Source: Chitinophagaceae bacterium
GTDB lineage: Bacteria; Bacteroidota; Bacteroidia; Chitinophagales; Chitinophagaceae
Assembly (NCBI GenBank): GCA_019638595.1
Contig: JAHBTJ010000010.1
Span: 124,001-188,000, forward strand
Reading direction: 5' to 3'
DNA length: 64,000 nt
Shown: positions 38,101 to 46,254 of the stretch, piece by piece
Numbering within the stretch: position 1 is the first letter of the stretch
How the letters are laid out: every line of letters begins with the position of its first letter
Notes under the pieces: model-generated
What the model was told of the DNA's origin: nothing
Database searches by the model: none
Seen by the model: only the letters and a program-made list of their open reading frames with translations
Translations under genes and position numbers: made by a program

Positions 38101-38678
38101 TCCTCTATACGGGCCAGGTCCTGTTCGGTAGCATCCAGCTTTAGCTTGGCTTCTCTCTTTCTTGTTTTGTAAATGGTGATGCCCGCGGCCTGCTCCAGCA
38201 TACGGCGACGGCTGTTTTCTTTGTCCTTGATGATATCATCCACCATGCCCAGCTCAATAATTGCATAGCTGTCGGTACTTACGCCGGTATCCAAAAACAG
38301 GTTATGTATATCTTTTAAACGGCAGTTCACATCATTCAGGCGGTATTCACTTTCGCCGCTTTTATAAAATTTGCGGGTAATGGTTACCGTGTTAAATTCC
38401 GTTGGTAAAAGATTGCGGGTATTCTCAAACGTCAGGCTCACCTCGGCTAACCCGCTGGCGCTTCTTGTTTTTGAACCGTTAAAAACAAGACTTTCCAGGT
38501 TTTCACTTCTCAGGTTACTGATCTTGTGCTCCCCTATCACCCAACGAATAGAGTCAATGATGTTGCTTTTACCACAACCGTTGGGGCCAATAATACCAGT
38601 GATCCCTTCATCGAAGTTGATGGTGGTTTTATCGGCAAAACTTTTGAATCCTTTGATTTCTAAACTCTTTAAACGCAC
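35157..38678 (-). CDS. smc: chromosome segregation/condensin ATPase SMC
   Basis: 1173 residues, the normal length. N-terminal ATPase half with Walker A GPNGCGKSN near residue 32. Two long coiled coils flank a hinge domain (about 500-660, with PILSDIIYVKEEYRAAVENV and KGKYALTGGSIGLFEGKK). The C-terminal half has the ABC signature LSGGEKTLTATALLFA and Walker B CILDEVDAPLDDAN. It compacts and segregates the chromosome. The start is GTG at 38678; the only ATG upstream is followed at once by TAA. The DNA encoding the coiled coils has several long antisense frames that are composition artefacts. Confidence 0.97.
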   Translation of the reverse strand: MRLKSLEIKGFKSFADKTTINFDEGITGIIGPNGCGKSNIIDSIRWVIGEHKISNLRSENLESLVFNGSKTRSASGLAEVSLTFENTRNLLPTEFNTVTITRKFYKSGESEYRLNDVNCRLKDIHNLFLDTGVSTDSYAIIELGMVDDIIKDKENSRRRMLEQAAGITIYKTRKREAKLKLDATEQDLARIEDLLFEINNQLKSLESQAKKAEKYYEIKKDYKELSVELAKAALEGFNITYKELNEQQQQEIDRRFELEAAIAQEEAAIEQDKVGFIEQEKQLQEMQHAFNALQGAVRDKEKEKSLAEQRLQYLKEREKSLSDFLQKSEGQLKGLEESIHFTSEQIGDEENKLLEFTEKLDALKEGVEDKRRIFDEKRSAIDLLRRDNQALQRRQFDAEKQVAVADTSIQNIQRALHQGEEEQAQRRMQIQQLEREKEDKEAELEDKRTDLQQLQEQHEFTKEQILQTQAIVEKLRNQLAEESRKLDAKKNEHALLKSLIDSMEGYPESVKFLHNNPGWNHTAPILSDIIYVKEEYRAAVENVLEPFLNYYVVNDLAEGLQAVHLLNANQKGKANFFLLDKVNNFNDAAHHQPQDTIPAMSVIEVDDKFRKLAEYLLSNVFIAENENALTNSNGAVVLEKHGKYVKGKYALTGGSIGLFEGKKIGRAKNLEKLQEEINAQEQVVNELKAAIQARHNEVIGYNQQLKEQAIRQTQDTINQLTNQVFALQNKIENFLHQEETGSKRLEDLRTQLQDNQDSIADVRDELEKLNTQLQELMDRLQASEQEYSIAEQEYNFANAAYNDSNLQYTKLQSKVTALKQEHDFKSGQLVDLKVQIENSNAQLQEASGSITETVETLQAVSDNLLEMLRGKDEEERKLNEADQAYYNRRNVLQEKESELRHRQKAKEQLDHLLNEIKDKLSELKLQLAGMKERLSVEFRVDLDAILDEPRTGDTPLEELQSSCERMKKRLENMGEVNPTAIEAFQEMKKRYEFILEQKNDLVTAKDSLLQTIQEVEATANQKFLETFNTVRENFQRVFKALFTEEDTADILLENPENLAETGVDIVAKPKGKRPSSITQLSGGEKTLTATALLFAIYLIKPAPFCILDEVDAPLDDANVGKFTNMIRQFSENSQFIIVTHNKMTMSTVDIIYGVTMQEPGVSKLVPVDFRGLN

Positions 38679-38701
38679 AGCTTACATTTTTTTGAAGAGG
38701 G

Positions 38702-38709
38702 CAAAAATA
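38702..38709 (-). promoter_or_regulatory. -7 promoter element of smc
   Basis: On the minus strand TATTTTTG, matching TAnnTTTG, ends 23 nt before the GTG start at 38678. Spacing suits a short leader. Confidence 0.5.
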
Positions 38710-39006
38710 ACAGAATCGGTATGAAAAATAGTACAGGTAAAATTGCCAAGCCCTGTTATTGTTAACGAGTTATGCACAAGAATGGCACCTTAAAGAATGT
38801 TATGAACATTGTGTGGAAAAGAAGCGGTACGTTCGGTTTAACCCGGGGAAAATTACGATGGGATTATCCGATAAATAGACAAAGTGGTTTTAGAAAATCA
38901 TTACATTAATATTTTATGCTATAAATAATAGGGGAAGATAAAATAACAGCCTGTTGCATTCAAAAGCCCTCGTTTTCTTTTCCTTTTCCCGGGGTAATAA
39001 ACAGGT

Positions 39007-39014
39007 TATATTTG
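39007..39014 (+). promoter_or_regulatory. -7 element 6 nt from the start codon at 39021
   Basis: TATATTTG matches TAnnTTTG. Only 6 nt separate it from the ATG at 39021, so the transcript would be essentially leaderless. Confidence 0.4.
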
Positions 39015-39020
39015 TTTGCT

Positions 39021-40700
39021 ATGAGTATTTCATCTTTACGCTACATACCGATCCTCTCACTGGTTTTCGCATTTTCAACATTTTGCAGCTTACACTTAGC
39101 TGCCCAAACATCTGCAGACGATGCAAAACCCAGGATCGTCAACATTATTAATTTCATCCGCCTGCTTGAACCACGTGACGCAGCCATCACCGAAGAAGTG
39201 CTTTACCAGACTGTTATAAAGCAGGTAGAGATAATGAAGCAATATAAATTGCCAGGCACATTTTTGCTGCAATACGACGCCTTGATGGATAATCGTTACC
39301 AGCAGCTTTTGAAAAATTTGCCGGCAGATTCCTTTGAAATAGGAGGGTGGTGGGAGATCCCGCAGCCCCTGGTAGAAAAAGCCGGGATGAAATGGCGCGG
39401 GCGCTATCCCTGGGACTGGCATGCCGATGTGGGATTTTCTACGGGGTATACTCCTGCCGAGCGGGAGCAGCTTGTAGATATATACATGAATGATTTTAAA
39501 AAAATATTCGGCTATTATCCTAAATCAGTGGCTTCGTGGTTTATTGATGCACATACGCTGAACTATATGTACGAGAAATATAAAATTGTTGCTTCCGCTA
39601 ACTGCAAAGACCAGTTGGGTACGGATGGTTATACTTTGTGGGGCGGTTATTGGAACCAGGCATATTATCCCAGCAAAATAAACAGCTATATGCCTGCACA
39701 AACGGAAGCCAATCAAACGCCGGTTCCTGTTTTCAGGATGCTGGGGAGCGATCCCGTGCGTCAATACGATGACAGGGGGAATGGCTCTAATGGACAGGGT
39801 GTGGTTACGCTGGAGCCCGTATACAAATATGGCGGCGGCGATTCCGCCTGGGTGCACTGGTATTTCAGGGAATTTATTAAAGGTGAAAGCATGGAGTTCG
39901 CTTATGTGCAGGCAGGGCAGGAAAATTCATTTACCTGGAACGCGATGAAGAAAGGATTTGAAATACAAATGCCTTTGATCGCGAAACTGAGAGACGAAAA
40001 CAAACTGAAAGTAGAAACACTGGCGGCATCGGGCGAGTGGTTTCGCCGAAAATATAAGCTTACCCCTGCAACTTCTGTAACCGTAAATAACGATATCAAC
40101 GGAAGCAATAAAAAAACGGTATGGTTCAACAGCCGTTTTTACCGGTTCAATTTGCTGTGGGAAAATAATACCCTTCGTTTCAGGGATATTCATTTGTTCA
40201 ATGAAGGCTTTCCTTCCTATTACACTGAGCATGTGGCGTCTTCCAATGAATGCTCCTTCTTTACGCTGCCTTTTGTAGATGGCTACAGGTGGAGCTCACC
40301 CGAAAAAACCGCGGCGCTGCGCTTTAAGGCTATGATCAATGGAAAAGAAGTTGTACTGGAAGGAGGTGATCCTGTAGTAAAGGATGGTGCAGCAGGTAAA
40401 TTATCTATTGTATGGCCGTTGAAAACATTCAACGCAAAATTGCTGATGGATGTAAACGAAAAGCAAATTACCATGAAGGTAGAAGGCGCTACCGGTATAG
40501 ATTGGCTGCTTGACCTGTCTGCAGGCAATAATGCTCAATTGCCTTTTACCAAAGTTAGTCCGCATACCATATACTGCAGGTTTGATAAAATGGAATACCA
40601 GGTAAATGCTAAAAAGGGATCCTTTTCAAAATCTGCCAAGGATGAAACCATACGGATCGCCCCGGAAAGGAATATGATAACGCTGAGTTTTTCAAAATAA
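39021..40700 (+). CDS. secreted protein with glycoside hydrolase/deacetylase-like fold
   Basis: 559 residues from ATG 39021 (TTG 39012 adds three residues). Sec signal up to LHLAAQ. The N-terminal half resembles the glycoside hydrolase/deacetylase beta/alpha-barrel group: an ITEEVLYQTVIKQVEIMKQY helix, FEIGGWWEI, WDWHADVGFSTGYTPAER, and KSVASWFIDAHTLNYMYEKY. These are patterns of putative polysaccharide-acting proteins in Bacteroidota. The C-terminal half is beta-rich. No catalytic residues can be assigned with confidence. It is convergent with the SusC/SusD module. Confidence 0.55.
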   Translation: MSISSLRYIPILSLVFAFSTFCSLHLAAQTSADDAKPRIVNIINFIRLLEPRDAAITEEVLYQTVIKQVEIMKQYKLPGTFLLQYDALMDNRYQQLLKNLPADSFEIGGWWEIPQPLVEKAGMKWRGRYPWDWHADVGFSTGYTPAEREQLVDIYMNDFKKIFGYYPKSVASWFIDAHTLNYMYEKYKIVASANCKDQLGTDGYTLWGGYWNQAYYPSKINSYMPAQTEANQTPVPVFRMLGSDPVRQYDDRGNGSNGQGVVTLEPVYKYGGGDSAWVHWYFREFIKGESMEFAYVQAGQENSFTWNAMKKGFEIQMPLIAKLRDENKLKVETLAASGEWFRRKYKLTPATSVTVNNDINGSNKKTVWFNSRFYRFNLLWENNTLRFRDIHLFNEGFPSYYTEHVASSNECSFFTLPFVDGYRWSSPEKTAALRFKAMINGKEVVLEGGDPVVKDGAAGKLSIVWPLKTFNAKLLMDVNEKQITMKVEGATGIDWLLDLSAGNNAQLPFTKVSPHTIYCRFDKMEYQVNAKKGSFSKSAKDETIRIAPERNMITLSFSK

Positions 40701-40914
40701 ACCGGCAGCCGTTCAAATAAAAAACCCGGGAACCGTAAACCCGGGCATACCAACCTATGAGAAGTAAAAAAATCAATTTGTATGGCATATATAACGGGGC
40801 ACGATTTCTTTAATTGCAGCCGGTACGATGATTTACCCCTTGATAAATGAACGGTAACGGATAAACGAAAATAGCCTGCATTTACTCAACGATCATGCTG
40901 TAGCTGTATCAATC

Positions 40915-40941
40915 AAAAACCCAGGCATAGCCTGGGCTTTT
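40915..40941 (-). terminator. hairpin terminator in the susD downstream region
   Basis: CCCAGGC at 40920-40926, loop ATA, GCCTGGG at 40930-40936. T5 follows on the minus strand and T4 on the plus strand, so it may be bidirectional. Confidence 0.6.
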
Positions 40942-40960
40942 GAATAACACCTTGACTTAA

Positions 40961-40979
40961 AATGCAAATCATTTGCATT
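40961..40979. promoter_or_regulatory. perfect 9-bp palindrome, operator-like
   Basis: AATGCAAATCATTTGCATT: 9-bp arms around one central base. No T-run follows on either side. Its place in a gap between two convergent gene ends is unusual for an operator. Confidence 0.35.
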
Positions 40980-41150
40980 CCTTTACCGAAACGTAGTACC
41001 GGCAATAGTAGTATTGACAATGCTCAATAACAACTTTTTTGCCGGATAAAAAAATGGCTTTTATTTTTTACATGATATAGATCAACATGCTTTGTATCGC
41101 AACAACTTACGTTACAATAGCGCTTCGTTATAAATAACCATCAGAATAAA

Positions 41151-41195
41151 CAAAACTCAATACATCAGCATAAAGCAATAACATATTGAGTTTTG
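41151..41195 (-). terminator. 12-bp inverted repeat just after susD
   Basis: CAAAACTCAATA at 41151-41162 and TATTGAGTTTTG at 41184-41195, loop 21 nt, starting 7 bp past the susD stop. On the minus strand TTTATT follows, so it may end or protect the mRNA. Confidence 0.5.
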
Positions 41196-41201
41196 CAAAG
41201 G

Positions 41202-42665
41202 TTATAAATTGGGATTGATATTAGCGTCGGTTAATGGAACGGGGAACCAATAGTCAGCTTTAGTAATGGTGCCTATCGGCTTTAGATCAGCGGCATTCTT
41301 GTTGGCATTGGCTTCCTCTACCTTTTCCAGTCTTTGCAGGTCGAACCAGCGGGTGGTTCCTTCTGCCGCGAATTCCCAGGCTCTTTCATTCACTACCGAA
41401 TCTGCAAACGCGGGGCCGGTAAGGCTTGTCAGCTCTTCCAACCCTGCTCTTTCACGAACAGCATTCAGTGCGGAATAGGCTTCCGCGTTAGGTGTTCCTG
41501 CAGAGCGTGCCTGCGCTTCCGCATATATCAGCAGCACATGCGCGTACCTGATAATGTGTATGGGCATAGATGAATACCAGCGTTCATTGTGCTCAATACG
41601 GAATTTAGCATAATAGGGATGGCCGGATATACTGTTCTGCCAGGGTACCTGGGTGCCATCAGCTTTGGTAAACAGGGTATGAAAGGTGATGTCTTTTCTT
41701 TTTCCTGCAGGAAACTGGTTGAAGAAATTAATTTCTGCCTGGTAATCTTCCCACCCTCCTTCTTCGGCCGGTATGGTAGGCGCTCCCGCCATCGAATTGG
41801 TGGAACCTCCATAATTTTCCGAAGTATGGAATGCCATTACTTCTTCCCTGGTTCCGATAGCAGTTGCATTGCCGGCCCACAATACGTTCAGGTCTACGAG
41901 TCCGAAATTGTATAACGCTTTATTATCAATCACTTCCTTTGCTTTGGCGGCAGCCAACGCGTATTTGCTCTCATCTTTAATAGGCCAACCGGCTTCCGTT
42001 AGGTACACATCTGCCAGTAACGCCTTTGCTGTACCTTTGTTGGGCCGGCCGGGATCGCGCTTACTATCCGGCAAGGTAGTTTCCGCAATCAGCAGATCCT
42101 GCTCAATTACCTTGTAAATTTCAGCAGGTTGTGTTTTTTGAATGGCAAGCAATTCAGGCGTAACTGCATCCGTGATTTCAGTGATTAATGGCACGGCGCC
42201 GAAACCCCTCACCAGCCAGTAGTAACCCAGCGCCCTTAGGAAATGTGCTTCCGCTTTTATTTCACTGATCTTTGCGGGATCTCCTTTTATATGTGGCGCG
42301 TTGCCTATTACGTTGTTTGCTCCCTGTATCATTTTATAACAGCCGTTCCATATCATGGCAATATGGCTGTTAGATGCTGTTACCTCAAACTGGTCAAGTT
42401 CTCTGAAAGCAGCCTTATTACCACCCGCAAGCGTGGTAAGGTCATCGCCGCCCATTGAGAACGCCTGGGTGCTGGAATTGAGAAAACCCCTGGACCAAGT
42501 GCGGGTAACACCTTTATACGCGCCTGTTAATGCAGCATCCAGGCTGGTTACATCGGTAATGGCATTCCCTCCAACAATCTGCCCCCTGGGATCTTCTTCC
42601 AGGAATTTTTTACACCCGCTTAATATTACCGGGGTTAAAAAAAGAAGGAAAATATATTGTTTCAT
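41202..42665 (-). CDS. SusD/RagB-family nutrient-binding outer-membrane lipoprotein
   Basis: 487 residues. Lipoprotein signal with lipobox LSGC, then KKFLEEDPRGQ, the standard SusD start. The TPR-like helical core includes AEAHFLRALGYYWLVRGFG (RAxxY motif), and the C-terminal region has ALNAVRERAGL, VNERAWEFAAEGTTRWFDLQ and YWFPVP, all family hallmarks. It forms a lid over the SusC channel and captures oligosaccharides or other ligands. It lies 47 bp downstream of susC in the same operon. Confidence 0.95.
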   Translation of the reverse strand: MKQYIFLLFLTPVILSGCKKFLEEDPRGQIVGGNAITDVTSLDAALTGAYKGVTRTWSRGFLNSSTQAFSMGGDDLTTLAGGNKAAFRELDQFEVTASNSHIAMIWNGCYKMIQGANNVIGNAPHIKGDPAKISEIKAEAHFLRALGYYWLVRGFGAVPLITEITDAVTPELLAIQKTQPAEIYKVIEQDLLIAETTLPDSKRDPGRPNKGTAKALLADVYLTEAGWPIKDESKYALAAAKAKEVIDNKALYNFGLVDLNVLWAGNATAIGTREEVMAFHTSENYGGSTNSMAGAPTIPAEEGGWEDYQAEINFFNQFPAGKRKDITFHTLFTKADGTQVPWQNSISGHPYYAKFRIEHNERWYSSMPIHIIRYAHVLLIYAEAQARSAGTPNAEAYSALNAVRERAGLEELTSLTGPAFADSVVNERAWEFAAEGTTRWFDLQRLEKVEEANANKNAADLKPIGTITKADYWFPVPLTDANINPNL

Positions 42666-42712
42666 ATCTTTTTGTTTTATAGCCGCCGGGGCGGTCGTTA
42701 TAAAAATTTATT

Positions 42713-45700
42713 TTAAAAACTTAATCTTACTCCCAGCGTAAATACTTTTGCGTTGGGATAAGCGCCGTGGTCTATTCCCTGCTGTGTATCGGAAATGAAA
42801 CCGCTCCAGTTCAATCCTTCTGTCTGATTGGAATTGGATTCAGGATCAATCCCTTTATAGGATGTAAATGTGAGCAGGTTGGTAGCATTGGCAAAAATGG
42901 ATACCCCCGCAATGTTCCTGATAGCCGAACGACTGAGATCATACGAAAGACTGAGATTTCTTAGCCGTACGAAATCAGCCTTTTCAATAAACCTTGACGA
43001 CTGTGAAAACGAGTTACTCGGCGCAGAGCTAAAGGCAGGGATATCGGATGTTTCGTTTACTCCCGGTATATAGCGATCCCTGATATCTTCGAACAGCACT
43101 TCTTTTGCATCGGTACCACCCAGCATACCATAGGCATAAGAATAGTTCAGCTTGTCCATGCCGAACATACCGGAAAAAAAGAAATTGAGTGTAAAGGAAC
43201 GATAGGTAAATGTATTGTTCCAGCCAACTGTTACCCTGGGCATTGCGTTGCCTATTATCTGGTAATCGTTGGTATTGAACACTTTATCGCCACTGATATC
43301 GTCATACCGGGCATCGCCGGGCTTGAGCCCGAAAGCTGCAGCCTCTGTTGCGTCCTTGGGCTTAAATGTTCCCAGGTATTTGTAGCCAAAGAAGGAGCCG
43401 ATAGGTTCTCCGGGCTTCAGTATAAATTCACCGAATCTTATATCTGTTCTGCCTTCGCCCAGGCTTACCAGCTTATTTTTGAGGAAAGACAGTACCATTG
43501 CGCTGTTCCATGAAAAATTTTTGCTCTTAAAAGCATCTACGCCCAGGTTAAATTCCCAGCCTGTATTCTGCATACTGCCTATGTTCGATACAATGGAGTA
43601 CCCGCCGAGGTATCCCGGTACCGGCTGGCTCAATAACAGGTTGCGTGTTTTCTTAATAAAGTAATCAGCAGAGAAGCTGATCAGCCCATTCACCAATTCA
43701 AGGTCGGCGCCTGCGTTGATCTGTCCGGTAGTTTCCCATTTAAGATTGGGGTTGCCGGGATTGCCCAGGATAATGCCCGAAACGATTGAACCTGTACCAT
43801 TGAATATCGCGCCTGCATCATCAAGATTGGTAACATACGCAGACAGTGTTCCGTATGGATTGATACCCTGGTTGCCGGTAAGTCCCCAACTGGCCCTCAG
43901 CTTCGCGTTATTCACTACAGAAACCGATCTCATGAAATCTTCTTCAGACAGCTTCCAGCCTATTGCAGCCGAAGGAAAAACGCTGTACTTGTTTTTGCCC
44001 TGGAATTTAGAAGATCCGTCGCGGCGCAGGGAAGCAGATAAAAGATATTTGTCCGCATAAGCATAGTTCACCCTTCCCAATAACGATAGCAAGCTCCACT
44101 CACCATAACCCGATCCTACCTGCGATGAAGTAGACAGGGCAAGATTATCATAAGACTGATCAGGATAAATAAGCCCGTTCACTCTTACATTAAAGCCGGT
44201 ACCTGTGAATTTTTGAGTTTCCAGCACTCCGGTCACTTCCAGGTTGTGCACATTATTGAATAACTTTTTGTATGTAAGATTATTGGTGTTCTGCAGCAAT
44301 ATGTTTTCTGATGAGCTGCGCGAAGCGCCCGGATAATTATTGGTGATGGCAGGACCGGAAAATGCTTTACTCTGCGAATTGGTATAATCAATACCAACCT
44401 GCACATCAAACGTGAGGTCTTTCAGTATCCTGTATCGCGCACCTAACAACGCGTTGATATTGGTTCTGTCGTCCCTGTTGTCGGTTTCGTATGCCAGTGC
44501 AAGCGGATTCTGAAAGATGGAGGAGGTAGGATCCTGCATGATGTAATTGCCGGCATTATCGTATATCGGTGTTGTAGGCGCCCATGCAAGTGCCTGTCCA
44601 AAAGCCCCGCCCCTGGCATTGGTACCGCTTGTATTGTGATTTTCCCTGCGGGTTCCGCCAAAATTGAACCGCAACGAAAACCTTTCAGATACCTGCGAAG
44701 TAATATTGGTACGCACCGCATACCGTTTAAAATCGGAATTACGGATAATGCCATCCTGGTCGAGATAGTTGCCGTTGATGCGATAGCTTGTCTTTTCGTT
44801 TCCACCCGAAAAGCTCAACTGGTATTCCTGCCCCAGTGCGTTCCTGAATATTTCATCCTGCCAGTCGGTACCGCCTGTTCTCCTGAACTCCGCTATTTCA
44901 GTATCTGTGAACCTGGGTGTATACTGCGTTCCATCGGGTGTAAGCGCCTGTTTTCTTTCATTTACCACTGTTGCAAAATCAGCGGCGTTCATTATTTTAA
45001 ATTTTTCGATCAGCGAAGAAGAAGATATACGGGTCATAAAATCAACCTGCATACCGCCCTTGCGGCCGGTTTTGGTGGTAATAAGAATAACCCCGTTTGC
45101 TCCCCGGCTTCCGTATATGGCTGTTGAAGACGCGTCTTTCAATACCACGATGCTTGCTATATCCTCCGCATTAATGTTATTGAAATCGGCGCCCACAAAC
45201 CCGTCAATTACGTATAAAGGACTATTGTCGCCGGTAAGTGAATTAGCGCCCCGTATCCTGATGCGTACATCTCCCCCGGGAGATCCGGACGCATTGGTTA
45301 CCTGCACGCCTGCAGCTCTTCCCTGTAAGGCCTGGTCGAGCCGCGTTACAGGCTGGTTTTCAAAATCCTTGCTGGAAACGTTTGAAAGCGCGCCGGTCAA
45401 ATCGCTCTTCTTCTGGCTGCCATAGCCAATTACTATAGCGGCATCCGTACGTATATCATCCATTTTCAGCACCACATTTAAGACGCCGCCATCCCTTACT
45501 GCCACTTCCCTGGTTTCATACCCTATAAATGAAATAATAAGTATACTACCGGCATCGGGTACCTGCAGTCTGAAATTTCCGTTTGCATCGGCAGTTGTGC
45601 CCCTGTTGCTTCCTTTTAATTTAACGGAAGCATTCGCCAGGGGGTTGCCCTGTTCATTTTTTACGCTCCCGGTTACCTCTATGGGTGGCGGGGGAAGATT

Positions 45701-46102
45701 GGCGGGAGTGGCGGACTGCGCTTCGTTTTTAGCGTTTACTATTATGATCTTATTGGTAATGGTATACTGCAATGGTTGATCCCTGAAGCAAATATTCAGT
45801 ACTTCATCCAGGTCGGCATCTTTTACCCGGATGCTGACCGGGTGAGCCTTTTTAAGCAGGTCAAGCTCGTAAAAAAACAGGTACCCGCTTTGCGTATGTA
45901 TTTTACGCAGCACCTTTTCGAGCGACGCATTTTTTTCAGACAGCGTAAGCTTTTGGGCAAAGCCGTTGGCCGATACCTGCATACAGGCCGCAAACAGTAA
46001 AATGAAGGCTATCTTCATGATCCTCGTTAGTTTTGTTACCAGGTAACTATTGTGATAACCTGTAGTGATAAGAGGGGGTTTACAAAGAACTTTAAAAAGC
46101 AT
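42713..46102 (-). CDS. SusC/RagA-family TonB-dependent transporter with STN domain
   Basis: 1129 residues from ATG 46102; the ATG at 46018 begins the core signal peptide (MKIAFILLFAACMQVSANGF), and an upstream extension of this kind is common in Chitinophagaceae. Order: signal, STN domain (KLTLSEKNASLEKVLRKIHT), carboxypeptidase-D-regulatory-like domain (VTGSVKNEQGNPLANASVKL), plug (GALSNVSSKDFENQP; IRIRGANSLTGDNSPLYVID), beta-barrel to the terminal Phe (FTLGVRLSF). The STN domain marks transporters that signal ligand occupancy to an anti-sigma factor; the fecR and sigma genes sit directly upstream. The substrate is unknown and no glycosidase is encoded in the operon. Confidence 0.95.
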   Translation of the reverse strand: MLFKVLCKPPLITTGYHNSYLVTKLTRIMKIAFILLFAACMQVSANGFAQKLTLSEKNASLEKVLRKIHTQSGYLFFYELDLLKKAHPVSIRVKDADLDEVLNICFRDQPLQYTITNKIIIVNAKNEAQSATPANLPPPPIEVTGSVKNEQGNPLANASVKLKGSNRGTTADANGNFRLQVPDAGSILIISFIGYETREVAVRDGGVLNVVLKMDDIRTDAAIVIGYGSQKKSDLTGALSNVSSKDFENQPVTRLDQALQGRAAGVQVTNASGSPGGDVRIRIRGANSLTGDNSPLYVIDGFVGADFNNINAEDIASIVVLKDASSTAIYGSRGANGVILITTKTGRKGGMQVDFMTRISSSSLIEKFKIMNAADFATVVNERKQALTPDGTQYTPRFTDTEIAEFRRTGGTDWQDEIFRNALGQEYQLSFSGGNEKTSYRINGNYLDQDGIIRNSDFKRYAVRTNITSQVSERFSLRFNFGGTRRENHNTSGTNARGGAFGQALAWAPTTPIYDNAGNYIMQDPTSSIFQNPLALAYETDNRDDRTNINALLGARYRILKDLTFDVQVGIDYTNSQSKAFSGPAITNNYPGASRSSSENILLQNTNNLTYKKLFNNVHNLEVTGVLETQKFTGTGFNVRVNGLIYPDQSYDNLALSTSSQVGSGYGEWSLLSLLGRVNYAYADKYLLSASLRRDGSSKFQGKNKYSVFPSAAIGWKLSEEDFMRSVSVVNNAKLRASWGLTGNQGINPYGTLSAYVTNLDDAGAIFNGTGSIVSGIILGNPGNPNLKWETTGQINAGADLELVNGLISFSADYFIKKTRNLLLSQPVPGYLGGYSIVSNIGSMQNTGWEFNLGVDAFKSKNFSWNSAMVLSFLKNKLVSLGEGRTDIRFGEFILKPGEPIGSFFGYKYLGTFKPKDATEAAAFGLKPGDARYDDISGDKVFNTNDYQIIGNAMPRVTVGWNNTFTYRSFTLNFFFSGMFGMDKLNYSYAYGMLGGTDAKEVLFEDIRDRYIPGVNETSDIPAFSSAPSNSFSQSSRFIEKADFVRLRNLSLSYDLSRSAIRNIAGVSIFANATNLLTFTSYKGIDPESNSNQTEGLNWSGFISDTQQGIDHGAYPNAKVFTLGVRLSF

Positions 46103-46178
46103 AACTTTGATTGTTTTGGGTGAATGAATAAACAGTCTTGCGTGATTGTTATATGTAACATGTAACCTGAACTTTCCG

Positions 46179-46212
46179 CCGGGAAGTGGCTCCAACACTT
46201 TCCGGTTTTTTT
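46179..46212 (+). terminator. terminator-like hairpin between fecR and susC, on the strand opposite the operon
   Basis: CCGGGAAGTG (46179-46188) pairs with CACTTTCCGG (46196-46205) with one G-T wobble, then T7 (46206-46212) on the plus strand. All genes here run on the minus strand, so it would stop antisense transcription, or serve as an RNA processing hairpin in the sense transcript. Confidence 0.5.
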
Positions 46213-46254
46213 CAGATTAAACGGGTAAAACAAATTATCGGGTTAACAACCGGC

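Larger units (their letters stand above)
38679..39020. other. 342-bp divergent intergenic region
   Basis: Lies between smc and the secreted deacetylase-fold gene, with candidate -7 elements facing outwards at both ends (38702-38709 minus, 39007-39014 plus). The middle is A+T-rich; no ORF or hairpin of note was seen. Confidence 0.5.
40701..41201. other. 501-bp gap with hairpins and a palindrome, no ORF
   Basis: Between convergent genes. Contains a CCCGGG/CCCGGG hairpin (40725-40730 and 40740-40745) with T6 on the minus strand, the hairpin at 40920-40936, the palindrome at 40961-40979 and the 12-bp inverted repeat 41151-41195. No convincing coding frame was seen. Confidence 0.6.
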
